A DNA stretch of 64,000 nucleotides, from NCBI GenBank assembly GCA_029449245.1, contig JANATF010000013.1, positions 868,001 through 932,000 of the forward strand, given 5' to 3'. The notes beneath the pieces were generated by a model. The model was not told the DNA's origin, did no database searches, and saw only the letters and a program-made list of their open reading frames with translations. The position numbers and the translations under genes were made by a program. Of the stretch, positions 41,596-53,500 are shown piece after piece (the first letter of the stretch is position 1; each line of letters starts with the position of its first letter). Source of the DNA: Mortierella alpina (lineage: Eukaryota > Mortierellomycota > Mortierellomycetes > Mortierellales > Mortierellaceae).

Positions 41596-41800
41596 AAAAA
41601 GAAAAAGAAAAGGGATGACACCAGAAAAAAAGGGTGAGACCAAATGAAAAAAAAGGGGGATGACACCAGAAAAAAAGGGTGAGAGCAAATGAAAAAAGGG
41701 ATGACACTAGAAAAGAAAGGGTGAGACCAAATGAAAAAAAGGAGAGGGATAACACCAGAAAAAAAGGGATGACACCAGAAAAAAAGGGTGAAACCTGATG

Positions 41801-41836
<36 letters not shown>

Positions 41837-41850
41837 AAGATGCAGGAAGC
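41527..41850 (+). repeat. Poly-purine tract and minisatellite, F 3' region
   Basis: Nearly pure A/G for about 80 bp (41535-41610), then about four to five imperfect copies of a roughly 40-bp unit built from GGGATGACACCAGAAAAAAA and GGGTGAGACCAAATGAAAA, then more A-rich sequence to about 41850. It lies between the F pol stop and the 3' LTR, on the coding strand. The rest of 41444-41937 holds no gene. Confidence 0.85.
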
Positions 41851-41937
41851 GGAATAACATATATCTAGAAAAATGGGGATACTCGCTTGGAGCTGCTTTC
41901 TCAGGGTGATGACCCTGTAAAAGAGGCACTGCGATCG

Positions 41938-42937
41938 TGTGATGAAGCAGAGCTGGATCCGCCCCAAGGAGCAGGGAAATAGTCAGGACCACTGCGACAC
42001 TAGGATCCGGCAATCGTTCATCCGCCCTCCGTCTATAATATCAAAATCCTGCTGCCCTCTCTATTCAGTATAGACCTTATGAACACATCAATTTTATATA
42101 GCTTCAGTATAGCACCCTAAATTTATAACCCATAAAAGAAGACCCAGACTTGGACTTAGGTTCCGGGTCTGTTTCCTCCCCAAAAGTTTTCCTTTACATC
42201 GATTGCACAGTTTAGAACTACGTTCCTACGCACATCCTCACCCCCCTGACACCCCAAAGTAGGATTAGTGTTGCTCTGCCACAACTCGACGCTCCGCACA
42301 CGGTATAAGCGTTTGAGTGAGAGTAGAGACGAGAATAGTGCTTTAGCCAACCTCTGTTCTTTACACCAATCCGTCCCGAGACACTCCACCGTCCCCTTCT
42401 TCTCCTACAAATCCTGAACCATCAAGGCCCGTATCCCTAGGCCTTCCACCAGGTATGAAGATTATCACATAGAGTGTCTTCTCGGAGGATCAAGAGCAGT
42501 ACCCCTCGGATTTGGAACTATCCTTGGCACAGGAGTCAAGAAGGAGTCCCTTTGTCTATACAGGCCCCTAACCTGTGTGTGCCGTTGTTTCTGTAGTTTT
42601 TGTAGTTATAGATTCTCTCCCTGTCCCCCACTTGCGAGAGACACCCTGTGAGACTTGAGTCCCCCCAACGGGCCTCACAGTAAGTGTTCACTCGGTTTCT
42701 CTTAAGTTTGTTAAGCCTGTTATCAGTTAGATACTTATATTTTGAATAGTCTTCCTTTTATTCTCAGGCTCAAGAGCAACCAAGTCATTTGGTACGCTTC
42801 CGCCGATTGCCCCCAACGGAGATCGATCGCAAGATCAAACGTAAGGGATTCTACCATTAGTCATTTCGTATCTGAGCAATCTTACCTTCTTGAGTTGACC
42901 ATAGTCTATTTTACAGAACTAGAGTTACTTCACCACA
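41938..42937 (+). repeat. Element F 3' LTR
   Basis: 1000 bp, TGTGATGAAG...CTTCACCACA. About ten substitutions separate it from the 5' LTR. It is followed by TSD copy ATGG and D gag-protease sequence. Confidence 0.93.
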
Positions 42938-44483
42938 ATGGCTTTCTATGGATCTTTTATTGCATACAAGTTGCACTTTGTCACAAGTAACCATGCTCTG
43001 TGTGCTCGACCCTGCCTCAATCATGGCGATTGAGTCATTAGGTTTCTTGTAGTAGCGAATTGCTAGGTCATCCGCGAGTTCTTTGCTAATGAGAGACGTT
43101 GTTGCTCCTGGGTCCAACAGCGCGGTGCATATCGCACCCATTATGCTAATCGGGACAGCTATTCTGTTATCGCCAGGTGCAGCATCTTTGAATGCATACG
43201 CTTCTTTCAAATATACACAGGGCAACGAAGAATACGAAGAGAACATGGAGTGTTTATTCAATTCTATGCCTTCCATCTGAGTGTCCTCAGAGATTTTGCT
43301 GAACGCACCAACGGTCTTCTGGAACTTAGGACCTTCTCTAGGCTGGCTAGTCTGGTTGTTAGGGCGTCCGTCTCGGCTATTCTTCCTGGCCTGGTCGTTC
43401 TGCCAATGGTAGCAGTCTTCCTTGGCGTGCCTGAGACTTTTCTCGATACACTTTTTCGAGTAAGTGCAGAGTTCTCGTCTACTGCTCGATCTCGGCTTCT
43501 TGTAGTCTCGGTCCCTGTTGTTCACACCAGAACTAGACCTCTTGCCTTGCGTCGACGAGTGGGCCCTGTCAGAGTAATCTGACCTCGGCTTGCCTTGGGA
43601 GCGGTCAGCGACTTGCGCTCCCGTCTTGCCACCATACTTCTTGAGGAAGTAGAGGGTGTGATCCGTCCTGGAGCCCTCCATGGCTCCAGGAGTCTTGGTG
43701 AGGAACTCAAGGTACTTCTTGATGGACTTGACATCGTCGAAGGAGCCATACTCCTTGATTGTAGCCTGGAAGCCGACATCGGATAAATGGTTGCCGAGTG
43801 CCTTGATCAGCACTGAGCAGCCATCGTCGGGGAATTTAGCGGCCTCGATCAGGGGAATCAGACGCTGAGTGAAGGCCAGGAAGGTTTCTCCAACCTTAGG
43901 CCTAGCAGTCAGTACCTCATCGGCCAGGTGAGCCTCAAGTAACTCAGTCTTGAGAGCCTTGTTGAGGCAGACCACGACTTGTTTCCAAGTCCGCTTCTCT
44001 ATCGGCAGTTCCTTGATAAGCTCTTGATAGTCTTTCGCAAGACCAACTTTAGATAAGGCGCTGGGCATGTAATCCCACGCCAACTTGTCCATAAGGTCGT
44101 CCGAGAGGTGCCATCTGCACCAGCGCTCGAAATCGTCGCGGAACTTGACGACTCGAATAGCTACTTCTTGTACCATGTCTTCCACTGGAAGGGACGACAC
44201 GTTGAGATCAAGGATTGGAGAATCCTTGAATGTTCTCTTCTTGACTTTTGAGTAATCCACCTCGTTAGTGCCTTCGACCAAAGGAATATACTCCTCGCCA
44301 AAGACTCGGTGGAGAGCGCAATGCTCGGGATTGTTCTTGTCCCACTTGACTGAGAACTTGACTGCCTGTGACTCATCAACAGGGGTGGATCGCTCAGGAG
44401 CACTGTCGACTTCCTCTTCGTAGCCTTGGAGAATGGACAGTTTGAGCGAATCCATGTCTTTGCGAAGAGTCTCGCATTGTTGA
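42938..44483 (-). pseudogene. gag-pol: Element D gag and protease start
   Basis: About 514 codons aligned with E Gag: capsid-like region (KVGLAKDYQELI, EAHLADEVLTARPKVGETFLAFTQRL in part), a basic linker, a CX5CX6HX4C knuckle (starting CTYSKKC), and the protease with DPGATTSLI. It ends at the F insertion after LVCNKRSIES. The 5' end is cut by the I 3' LTR at 44484; the Gag N terminus is missing. Confidence 0.88.
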
Positions 44484-44696
44484 TGTGATATTCTCTAGGG
44501 GTAAACTTACAATACTAAACTGGGGACTGAAGTCAACGAGAACAAGAGGGGGTTTTATTGTGGACAGGGATCTGGAGGACTTATATAGATCCTCCAGACA
44601 CCGGTCACGGGAACTCTTAATAATCGTAGAAGTAAAAAGGGAGGTGCGACTCAGGTACATACGTGCCTGAGCCCCACACCAGCATAAAACACCACA
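44484..44696 (-). repeat. Element I 3' LTR
   Basis: 213 bp. On the minus strand it starts TGTGGTGTTT and ends GAATATCACA, imperfect inverted repeats. A polypurine tract (rc of GACTCCCCCCTC, 44697-44708) abuts it. The second copy is not in the window, so the borders rest on the ends and the tract. Confidence 0.82.
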
Positions 44697-45336
44697 GACT
44701 CCCCCCTCGAGATGAAATCCAGGGTTGCAGTGCTGTGATGTGGCTAGAAACGGTAGCAATTCGTTTCTAAAGTTCCAGGATAAAGGAAAAACCATACAAA
44801 GTGATGGGAAAAAAGAACCTTTTCCATATAGATAGAGGGATTAAAACCTCTGAGAGTGGGTAAAGCAGAGCGTACATCTCTTGCTTGAACCACTTGGGAA
44901 GGAAAACCGATGAAGAACGGGAAAGCCTTCTCAGACCAGGATCAAAAATTAACCTGAGTTAGTCTGATGAGAACATGTCTCATACTGCTGTACAGTGCGT
45001 CTGCAGACTGCAGCTGTCTAAAATGCCTAATATACGGTGGCCAGTGCTCAATGGCACGAGTTGACAAAAGACAACTCTTACTTGTCATGGAAAAACGCAA
45101 TGCGGAAAAAAGACCAAAGACCAAGTGTGAATGAATGAGGAAAGTAAGGTCCAAACCTTAATCCAAAAAACCTCATGGTGAACAACGCGCGCGTGAGAAT
45201 GTGGTATACATGGGAATAAGCCCCACACTCCCCCGCAAAATGATTTTTTACTCGGTTCAAAAATAGAATTACAAAAATTGTAATGTACATGCCTCTTCTC
45301 TTCTCCATTCCCTCTCCTGCACAAACCTGAAAACGA
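44697..45336 (-). repeat. Element I 3' non-coding region with hairpins
   Basis: No gene. After the polypurine tract there is at least one hairpin of the D/E type, 44834-44851 (AGAGG/CCTCT with an A-rich loop), and other partial inverted repeats such as GGAAAA/TTTTCC around 44806-44825. The array is looser than in E. Confidence 0.5.
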
Positions 45337-48300
45337 CTACAACTTCTCCATATTACCACGACCTGATCGTCTGACCCGATGCGTAGTGCTGGAGACAGCT
45401 TGAGCAATTGAAGCGATTGCAGGAGCCTTTCTCTTAATGCTGGCTGTCGCGCTTGTTGCAAGGTGATTCTTCAACTCTTCCTTCTGAGTCTTCAGCTTCT
45501 TTCGACGCTGCTTCGCGACTACGTGAGGATTCGTCTTGTTAATTCCTTTCCAATATTGGTGGACCAACTTGTCCGAGTCAAACTGTTCGTAGGGGATGAA
45601 GGAGTCTTCATTCTCCGAGTATCCCTTCCAATGAACCTTATAAAGCAATTGGTCGTCTTCTAAGCTATGTCCTAGAATCGACTCAACTTCGTAGCTCTCC
45701 TCAGAGGGCTGCGCCAGGTCTTGGGTTACTACGTTCAATTGCTCAGGAGCATAATGACGAGGCAAAATGTCACCCGTTGCGTCTTGCAATTCATAAGCAC
45801 CAAAGCTCGTTCGTCTCACTACTTTAAAAGGGCCGTCCTTTTTAGGAACAAGAGCACCCTCAGCAACTGGATCGATCGCCATGACAAATGCGCCAGGTTG
45901 AATTTCACGGATGGTATGCGAGTTGTTGAATTTATCAATCATTTTCTTTTGGTTGTCTGAACTAATGTCAGAAAGTGCAGGAAATATCAAATGAGTCAAG
46001 TATAATAATCTCTTCTCTAAATCATCATCGGATAGCAAGCGACTGTCCGCAGCTGTGAAATTTGATATCCCAGGAAACGCTCTACCGTAGAACAAGGAGA
46101 ACGGTGTAGAGTTATGAAGCGAGACAATTCTCGTGTTCATTTGAAGTTGAACCATGGGTAAGTGCACATCCCAATTAGTGGGGTTAGCTTCAATGTTTTT
46201 ACGAAGAATGTCCTTCATTGACTTGATATGCCTCTCTGCTACTCCGTTACCTCGAGGGTGATACGGTGTAGACAGACGATGATCAATTGTAAGTGTCTTT
46301 GTCATTTCTTTGATAATGCTGTTGACGAACTCTAGCCCATTGTCACTTTGGATGATTTTCGGAAAGCCGATATCACAAAAGAGACGGAAAAGGCGCTTAC
46401 TAACTGAAGCAGCATCCTTGGTTCTCAACTCAAATAGAAATACAAATCTAGTACAGACATCAACGACTAATAATGCATATTCATAGCCATTAGTGCTCAG
46501 CGGAAATTGCGCCAAGTCTATAGCCAAGTGTTCACCAGGTAATTCTGCGTGAATGGCTTTTAAAGGGTGATAGCCTTTTCTTGCGATATTGTACCGCTGA
46601 CAAGATGAACACGATTTAACCCAGAGGACACAGTCCTCTTTCAATCTGGGCCACGTTTTATTGTCTTGATGGATCATGTTCACCATTGCTGTAGCCCCTA
46701 AATGACCAAAGGAATGCGTCTTCTTCAAAATCTCTCTTCGCCTAGATTTCTCAGGAACGTGCCAACTCTCAGGATCAGGAATTTGATGCATGAAAGACAA
46801 TGCAGGCAACTGCACCCCTTCTGGAGATGTTATGCTATCAGGAGTCATTCGAAGAGCAAAGTCTACAGAATCAATTGTCTCTGGAACAGATGACACACTG
46901 GTCATGGCAGCATTACTCTTTGAATGCTTCACGATAGCTGACCTTTTATCTTCTGGCCATAATTCTTCAGGAAACGCTCTGGATAAAGTGTCAGGGATCA
47001 CATTCAATATTCCAGGACGATGAATGATTTCAAAGTCATAGCTGAAGATAGTTTCACGCCAATCAGCCATTATGTTTGACAAACATTTCTGATCCATCAG
47101 AAAGGTCAACGGCTTATGATCTGTGAATAAGGTAAAACGTCTGCCCCACAAATAGTAGTGAAACTTCTTTAAAGTAAAGATGATTGCTAGTAATTCCTTT
47201 TTATAAGCCGGATACCGCTTCTCATGATCACGCAAAGCACGCGAAGTGAAAGAGATATAATTAATCTTACTATCGTCTTTTTCGCCTAATGGTAACTGAT
47301 AAGCCATACCAGCAATCCCTTCATTAGAAGCATCCGTTCCTACATACATATGCAGTGTCCAGATTACTTGTTTCAATATAGGAGCATACGGAAATAGCTT
47401 TTTAATACCCTCAAAGCACTTCATCTGCAAATCATTCAGTACGAAGCGACCTTTAGCATTGCGCAAAGATTCGAGTGGACCAGCAATAGGACCATATAAA
47501 GGCAAGTACTCTCGGAAGTAGTTAAACATTCCCATGTATCTTTGTACTGCCTTGTTGTTGGTAGGTGGGGCCCATTGTGAAATGTTGGCCACCTTCTCAG
47601 GATTTATTCTCCTTCCTTCCTTGTTAACAAGAAATCCTAACAACATGATCTCTGTATGAAAGAGATGACATTTCTGACGATTGAGGATGAGCTTCGCTTG
47701 CGTCAATCTGTCCACAATTATTTTTGCTTGCTCTAAATGATCCTCCTTCGTATGAGAGAAAATAACCGTATCATCAACATAGATGCCAGCGAACTGGAGG
47801 TCACCGAGGAGGTAAGACATGCCTCTTTGAAAGATGCTCGTCATTGGTTTCAAACCAAAGGGAGCTCTTGCAAACATGTACTGTTTTCCTTCATAGGTGA
47901 AAGCTGTATACGGCTGACTTTCTTTTGAAAGTGGCAGTCGATGGTACGCTTGCGTCAGATCAAAGGTAGAATAATACTTATGACCAGCAGCCTTTTTGAG
48001 TAGATCTGGAATCAGTGGCAACGGGAACGTGTCTGATTTTAACAATTGTTTGTTCAGCACTCTCGGGTCTAGGCACACTCGGTACTTCAACACTTTACCA
48101 TCCATATCTCTTCTGGCTGCTAACGTCAGCGAGTTATTATAGGGATTGCCTTTCGGCGCAAGGACGATGACACCATCATCCCCCCATTGTTTGATCTGAC
48201 GTGCGACCTCTGCACCTTGTGAATGTGCATGGAACGGCCTGGATTTGACATTAATTACGCAGTCTGCCGGCAATTTCAACTCTACTTTCAGGATCTCAAG

Positions 48301-48758
48301 CTCACAATAGCTTTTGGGATCGATTGCAGAGTTGCGCTCCAGTGCAGGTTCCAGTTCCTTCAGGAAATGTGCCTTGTCCGCTAAGAACTCGGGCGTGTTT
48401 TCTGTGTCAGGAACAGCATCTGGCAAGATAGATGGTTTATCATCATCATAGATCCAGATATCAGTCAAAGGAGGCGGTTTGGGCATGCGGACACCTCCGA
48501 CATAGTACCCAAAGCGAGGAAACAAGTCCATGCCGATATAAAAATCGTAATAAGGTATGTTCATAACACTTATTTGACACGAAACCGATCTGTCATTACA
48601 CACAAGATCAACTTTGTCGCATGTAAGCATGTTTTCAGCTTTCATTCCAGCTTCTCCTAACTCAATTGGTCCTGGTAGCCTGGCTACTTTGATTCCCATC
48701 TCTCTAGCAATGGCTAAATCGATATACGAATCTGTGGATCCACAATCAAGTACAGCGG
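45337..48758 (-). pseudogene. pol: Element I pol, main part
   Basis: About 1140 codons from the protease active site (DCGSTDSYID, so D-C-G) to the end: RT YVDD, RNase H (GTDASNEG, TDHKPLTF), integrase zinc domain (HSFGHLGA, CSSCQ), core motifs AIDLAQF, IIQSDNGLEF and NGVAERH, chromodomain (YEVESILG, HWKGYSE) and a basic tail. The frame is clean. The apparent upstream extension to 48975 is LTR J. The protease N-terminal side and Gag end continue at 49663, with frame conserved once J and one GCGG copy are removed. Confidence 0.9.
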
Positions 48759-49662
48759 TGTGGTGTAGCAAATGCGATGTCCTCTCTTTCTTGCTTTTGA
48801 TTTGTAGTACTTTGGCAACATGAATGCCCAGGTGGTGGCACGTACTGCACCGCCCTGTTGCCTTGAATGATTTCTGTGAAATAAAAAGAGCACCGACCCC
48901 GAACCTTGGTTCGTGGTCTGTTTCCCTCCCAAAGATTTGCCTTGTCATATTTTGCCACAACTGCTGCTGAAACATTCATTCATATCGAACCCCCACGATC
49001 AAACCCACACACACTGGCTGTCCCCGCGCGAGAGACGCTACTCTACCATAGCTTTGCCCGCCAACAGCGAGAGCTGAGCAAGAGTAGAGACGGGTTTCCC
49101 CTCTATTTCCATTCCACCTGTCCGTACGCAATCTGTTAGAAGCCATCTTTGTCCCTCCTGGCCCTCCGCTGCTGCTATCACCGCAGCGACCGCTAGGTAA
49201 TAATCATGTTGCCTTAGCGACCAAGAATGGAGCGCGTTGCAGACCACTTTGGCCAATATTCTTGCACAGGAATCAAGAGCGAGCCCTTTGAGCTGACGAG
49301 TCCTTACCCGCTGTGGGTCGTATTATTTTATTAGATACATACTAGTTTTGCTTCCCTTCTTCTCTCAGAGTCTTCTTGTGGACCAGCGTTCCCCACCGGT
49401 CCTCATAGTAAGTTACTCATGAGTTAGTTCATATTTGTTATCTCCTTGAGACAGAAACACTTACCTTTAAGTAGTCATTCTCTCATAGAGTGAATCCCTT
49501 TTTGGAGTTGATCCTTCCCCCAGTCTTGCGCGTCCGTTAATCGTTCCCACGATCAACTTGTAAGTGCGCTGGTGTTTCCTCTCTCGCTTTTCTTCCTAGT
49601 TCCTGATGAACAGATATTCATATATTAGTATGTTTCTTTTGATGTAGACCAACGACACCACA
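48759..49662 (+). repeat. Solo LTR J, diverged family 2
   Basis: 904 bp, TGTGGTGTAG...CGACACCACA, with 4-bp TSD GCGG (48755-48758, 49663-49666). Blocks align with the F LTR (the TTCGTGGTCTGTTTCC stretch, ACAGGAATCAAGAG, and the GTAAGT donor-like site at 49408), but overall it is far more diverged than S1 or S2. There is no internal sequence, so it is a solo LTR left by intra-element recombination. Confidence 0.88.
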
Positions 49663-50135
49663 GCGGTAAGTTCTTTGCCATTGGCATATATCTTTACCGA
49701 AATGCGATTATCACCTTCTTGAGCACCTCTGAAAGCACAAAGTCTCTTTGTTGGTGTATAAGGATCAAATTCAGCGAAATAGCGGGCAACATCAGCATGT
49801 TTATTGATATGAACATCATTAATCTTCTCCGCTAAAATAGTGTCCAAGCTCGAACTACGGATCATATCGACCTCTTGAGTCATGGCGGCCAAACGCTTGG
49901 CATGGACAGGCTGCAGTTCAATAACAGCAGGCGCCTTCTGCATGGCCGACACCGAACGGATATGGCCATGAGCAGACGACTTGTGCTTCTTGAACTGAGG
50001 TCTCAGTTCAGGATGCAATACGTAGCATTGGGCTGGAGCATGGGTGCTGGAAGTGCACCTCTCCTTGCTACAAGGCTGGCGAGTATCCTTGCGAGGATGC
50101 TTGCCCTTGTTAGGCTGCGGGATCGCGGGCTTCTT
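49663..50135 (-). pseudogene. gag-pol: Element I gag C-terminus and protease start
   Basis: Open frame with a basic stretch, an unusual CX4CX4HX4C knuckle (CSKERCTSSTHAPAQC), a linker, then GDNRISVKIYANGKELTAV leading into the protease active site across J. Gag and pol are in one frame, as in E and K. It is cut at 50135 by K. Confidence 0.82.
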
Positions 50136-50296
50136 TGAGAAGTAGCAGGCAAATTACCAAGAATGAATGAGAACAAGAGAGGGATCTTTAATGACAGGCG
50201 CCAGGGTGCCTTTAATAGTGGCGGGTCCCTGGTGGCTGAGTGCTCTGCTAACTTTCTAACTGCACACATTCTGCTATTAAGGGTCAATATACAACA
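50136..50296 (-). repeat. Element K 3' LTR
   Basis: 161 bp; on the minus strand TGTTGTATAT...CTACTTCTCA. Identical by eye to the 5' copy. Confidence 0.93.
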
Positions 50297-50442
50297 CTGC
50301 CCTCCCCTTCGATGGAGAATGAGGTACGCATTCTGTTGTTGCTAATGTGTGAAGTCGTAGATGGAGAAAATGAAAAAATGAAAAGAAAAAAATAAAATAA
50401 TCCACCTTTGCATTCTGTGGCATTGATATTCTATAGTTATGT

Positions 50443-50531
50443 TCGAGGAAAAAAATGTAAACCTCATTAGAGCCTGTGCTCTTTTTATGCTATGGTCTTT
50501 TTGCGAGGAAAACTGATATATAAAAACCTCG
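50443..50531 (-). repeat. Two hairpins in the K 3' non-coding region
   Basis: GAGG/CCTC at 50444-50465 and CGAGG/CCTCG at 50504-50531, both with A-rich loops, as in D and E. The rest of 50311-50545 is A/T-rich without other features. Confidence 0.55.
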
Positions 50532-50545
50532 TGTACGCTGTGGAA

Positions 50546-53500
50546 CTATCCCTTGCTGCGTTTTATGCGTTTGGACGATCGCGTGTTGCGTTCAGTGCTG
50601 CTTCGAGCGTTTTTCTTGCTCAATTGTGTGGTTACTAGCTCTTGAGTTATTGTGTCTGGATTAATCCTTAGTCTGTTCCAATAGTCGCGGATGCATTGCT
50701 TTTCAACGAAATTTTCTTCAGGTTCCCAAGTGCATTCCTTGTCAGAGTAGCCTCTCCATTTGGTCCTATAAAGCCATTTGCCTGGTTCTGCCGGGTGAGC
50801 TTTATGATGAAGGATTTTTTCTACTTCATATGTGGGAGTTTCTCCAAAGTCTTCAAGGACTAACTTTAATTGCGAGGGAGCATAATTTCGACCCAGAAGG
50901 GAACCAGTTCCGTCTCTAAGTTCATACGCGCCACCAGTAGTACGACGAACAACGGTGAAAGGGCCTTCGTATCGTGGCGTCAACTTGTCGCCTTTGATGG
51001 GGTCAAGGGTCATGACTTTGGCACCCTCCGGAAAATCGTTGTGGAGTACAGTCGCGTTGAACCTTTCAATCATTTTCTTCTGAGTCAGCTTTGCCTTCTG
51101 CGTAATAGCAGGAAATACAATCTCAGTCATGTACTTAAGCCGATCACAGAGTTCTTTCTGTGTGAGTAGTTCGTCTTTATCATTTGTGAAATTGTGGAAA
51201 CCATTAAATTTGCGCGCAAAAAAGAGAGAGAAAGGTGACGAGTTGTGTAATGCTACAATTCTCGTATTCATAGCCAGCTGTGCCATGGGAATATGGTTAT
51301 CCCACGCGTTGCCTTGCTGCTTGAAGTCTTTACGGATGATATCACATGCAATCTTGACGTGTCTTTCTGCTACGCCGTTGCCGCGCGGATGATATGGTGT
51401 GGTCAAACGATGGTCAGTGCCCATTTCAGTTTTGATCGTAGTCATTAGAGCATTAACAAATTCTGTGCCGTTGTCAGATTGAAGAATGCGCGGAAAGCCA
51501 ATGAGACTGAATATGTCAAAGAGGACGCCGCCGACGGTGAGGCTGTTTTTGTTTGGTATTGCTTTTAGGAATACAAAGCGGGTGCACACGTCGACTAGTA
51601 TCAACAGATATTTATTGCCTTTGTTCGACAGAGGGAAAGGCCCTGCGAGATCAACAGCCATATGTTCTCCAGGCAGCTGTGCGTGAATGGCTTTAAGTGG
51701 ATGATACCCTTTTTGAGCAATATTGTTACGTTGGCATTCGGGGCACTTCTTAACCCAAGCCAGGCAGTCCTCTGCTAAGTGCGGCCAAGTGACATGATCA
51801 GCGTGAATGTTCTTGACCATAACGTTCGTGCCAAAGTGACCCAGTGTATGCACCTTGTCAAGAATGGCATCCCGTTCTGCTTTGTCTGTAATCACTGTAT
51901 GAGACTCTTCCGCCTGCATATATGATAGACTAATGTCCTCTTCATCCCTCCTCGGGTAGCGAGATTTAAAATCAGCCGGGAAGAGACGAGACAGGGCATC
52001 AGGCAGAATGTTCATTATACCAGGGCGATATTTCACCGTAAAATTGTAATCAAGAATAGTTTCTTGCCAGTTTGTTAACATGGAGTTCAACTCTTTTTGA
52101 GAATGAATGAAAGTAAGGGCGCGGTGGTCCGTGTACAAAGTGAAGTGACGACCCCAAAGATAGTAGTGGAACTTTGTAAGGGCAAAAACGATTGCAAGTA
52201 GTTCTTTTTGTGTAGTAGAATAGCGCCGCTCTCTTGCCTGTAGTGACCTGGCCATGAACGAGATGAAGACTACTTCTTCTTTATTGGTTTTCGGATTCCA
52301 TATTATTTGATATAGTGTTGATCCAATGCCTACATTGGATGCGTCAGTACCGACGTATAGCGGTTGTGTCCAGTCCACAAAGTGAAGTATGGGAGCTAAT
52401 GTGAGCAGATCTTTAAGTGCATTGAAAGAGTCAAGTTCCTCTTTATTAAGCTTGAAGGGCTTGGTTTCGTTTCGTAGTTTGTCAAGCGGAGCAGCTAAAG
52501 TGCTGAAAATAGGGATATGATTGCGAAAGAAATTGCATGTGCCAATAAAAGATTGGATTTGGAGGCTCGTAGTTGGGGCGTCCCACTCAAGGATATTGAC
52601 AAGTTTGGCAGGGTCGATGCGTTGACCGTGCAAATCAATCACAAAACCGAGGAGCACAATTTGTGTGGCAAAGAAATGTGATTTTTCTGTGTTGATAATG
52701 AGTTTAGCTTCTGTAAGTTTCTGAATAACGCATCTGACATGTTCAGCATGTTCTTCGCGGCTCTTGGAAAATACCACAATGTCATCGACAAATACGCGGA
52801 CAAAGGGTAGATCTCCCAAGATACGCGTCATGCCTCGCTGGAACAGGCTTGTCAGTGGTTTGAGTCCAAAAGGGGCTCTTTGAAACATGTATTGGGTACC
52901 TCGGTGCATAAATGCAGTCAGCGATTGATGGGTTGCGTGCACTGGCAAACGATGATACGCTTGCGTGAGATCAATCGTGGAGTAGATTGCATGTCCTCCC
53001 AACTGTTGTATGATGTCCGAAATCAAAGGTACAGGGTGATTGTCGTCCGGTAAAACCATATTAAGTGGTCGTGGGTCGAGGCACACTCTAAATTTTGTTT
53101 TCTGTCCGTTCAAATCTTTCTTTGATGCCAGAGTAAGTGTGTTGTTATGAGGATTGCCTGCAGGTGCTAATGTGATGACTTCGTCTGCCATCCATTTGGC
53201 AACTTGTTCATCAAAGATATGCATTTGCTGTTCCGCAAATGGTCTGGGTTTTCGGAAAAGCGTAGTACCTTTTGGCACAGGTAAGTATACTTTCATTTCT
53301 GGTATAGGACAGTAGCTATTGCGCGGTATTTCAGCATTGCCTTTCAACACCTCGTCAATGTATTTCATGAACGCTTTTTTCTCAGCTTTGAATTGAGGCG
53401 TAAGTTCCGCCGCTGGTGTTTCTAATGGTAGCAAGGACGGTTTTTTGTCGGGAATGGGCTGTGGAAGACACTGGGCGTTTTCACGACCATCCGAGATGCC

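Larger units (their letters stand above)
27962..42937 (+). mobile_element. Family-2 element F, carrying E
   Basis: Two 1000-bp LTRs (27962-28961, 41938-42937) differ at roughly 1% of positions. They flank gag, pol and an A-rich 3' region. A 4-bp duplication ATGG (27958-27961, 42938-42941) marks insertion into D, and D's coding sequence lines up across it. Without E and its TSD copy the element is about 8.8 kb. Pol is split near its C terminus by E. Confidence 0.92.
24274..44483 (-). mobile_element. Old family-4 element D, in four pieces
   Basis: Minus-strand relative of E, recovered as 24274-26556 (3' LTR, 3' UTR, end of pol), 27557-27961 (protease/RT linker), and 42938-44483 (gag to protease). 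It is interrupted by S2, F (carrying E) and finally by I at 44484. Compared with E it also lacks about 1 kb of RT and RNase H coding at the S2 junction. Its 5' LTR and Gag N terminus are not in the window. Confidence 0.88.
44484..50135 (-). mobile_element. Chromovirus I, 5'-truncated, split by J
   Basis: Minus-strand element with 3' LTR, polypurine tract, complete pol and the end of gag. J is inserted in the protease. Sequence stops abruptly at K's LTR (50136) within gag; no 5' LTR is seen. The left flank 44479-44483 (GTTGA) is the presumed TSD copy in D. Confidence 0.88.

Noticed and set aside
41204-42013. Phe/Ser-rich 269-codon minus-strand frame
   Set aside because: It is the complement of the purine-rich minisatellite and flanking LTRs; low complexity, no start context and no homologue in sight.
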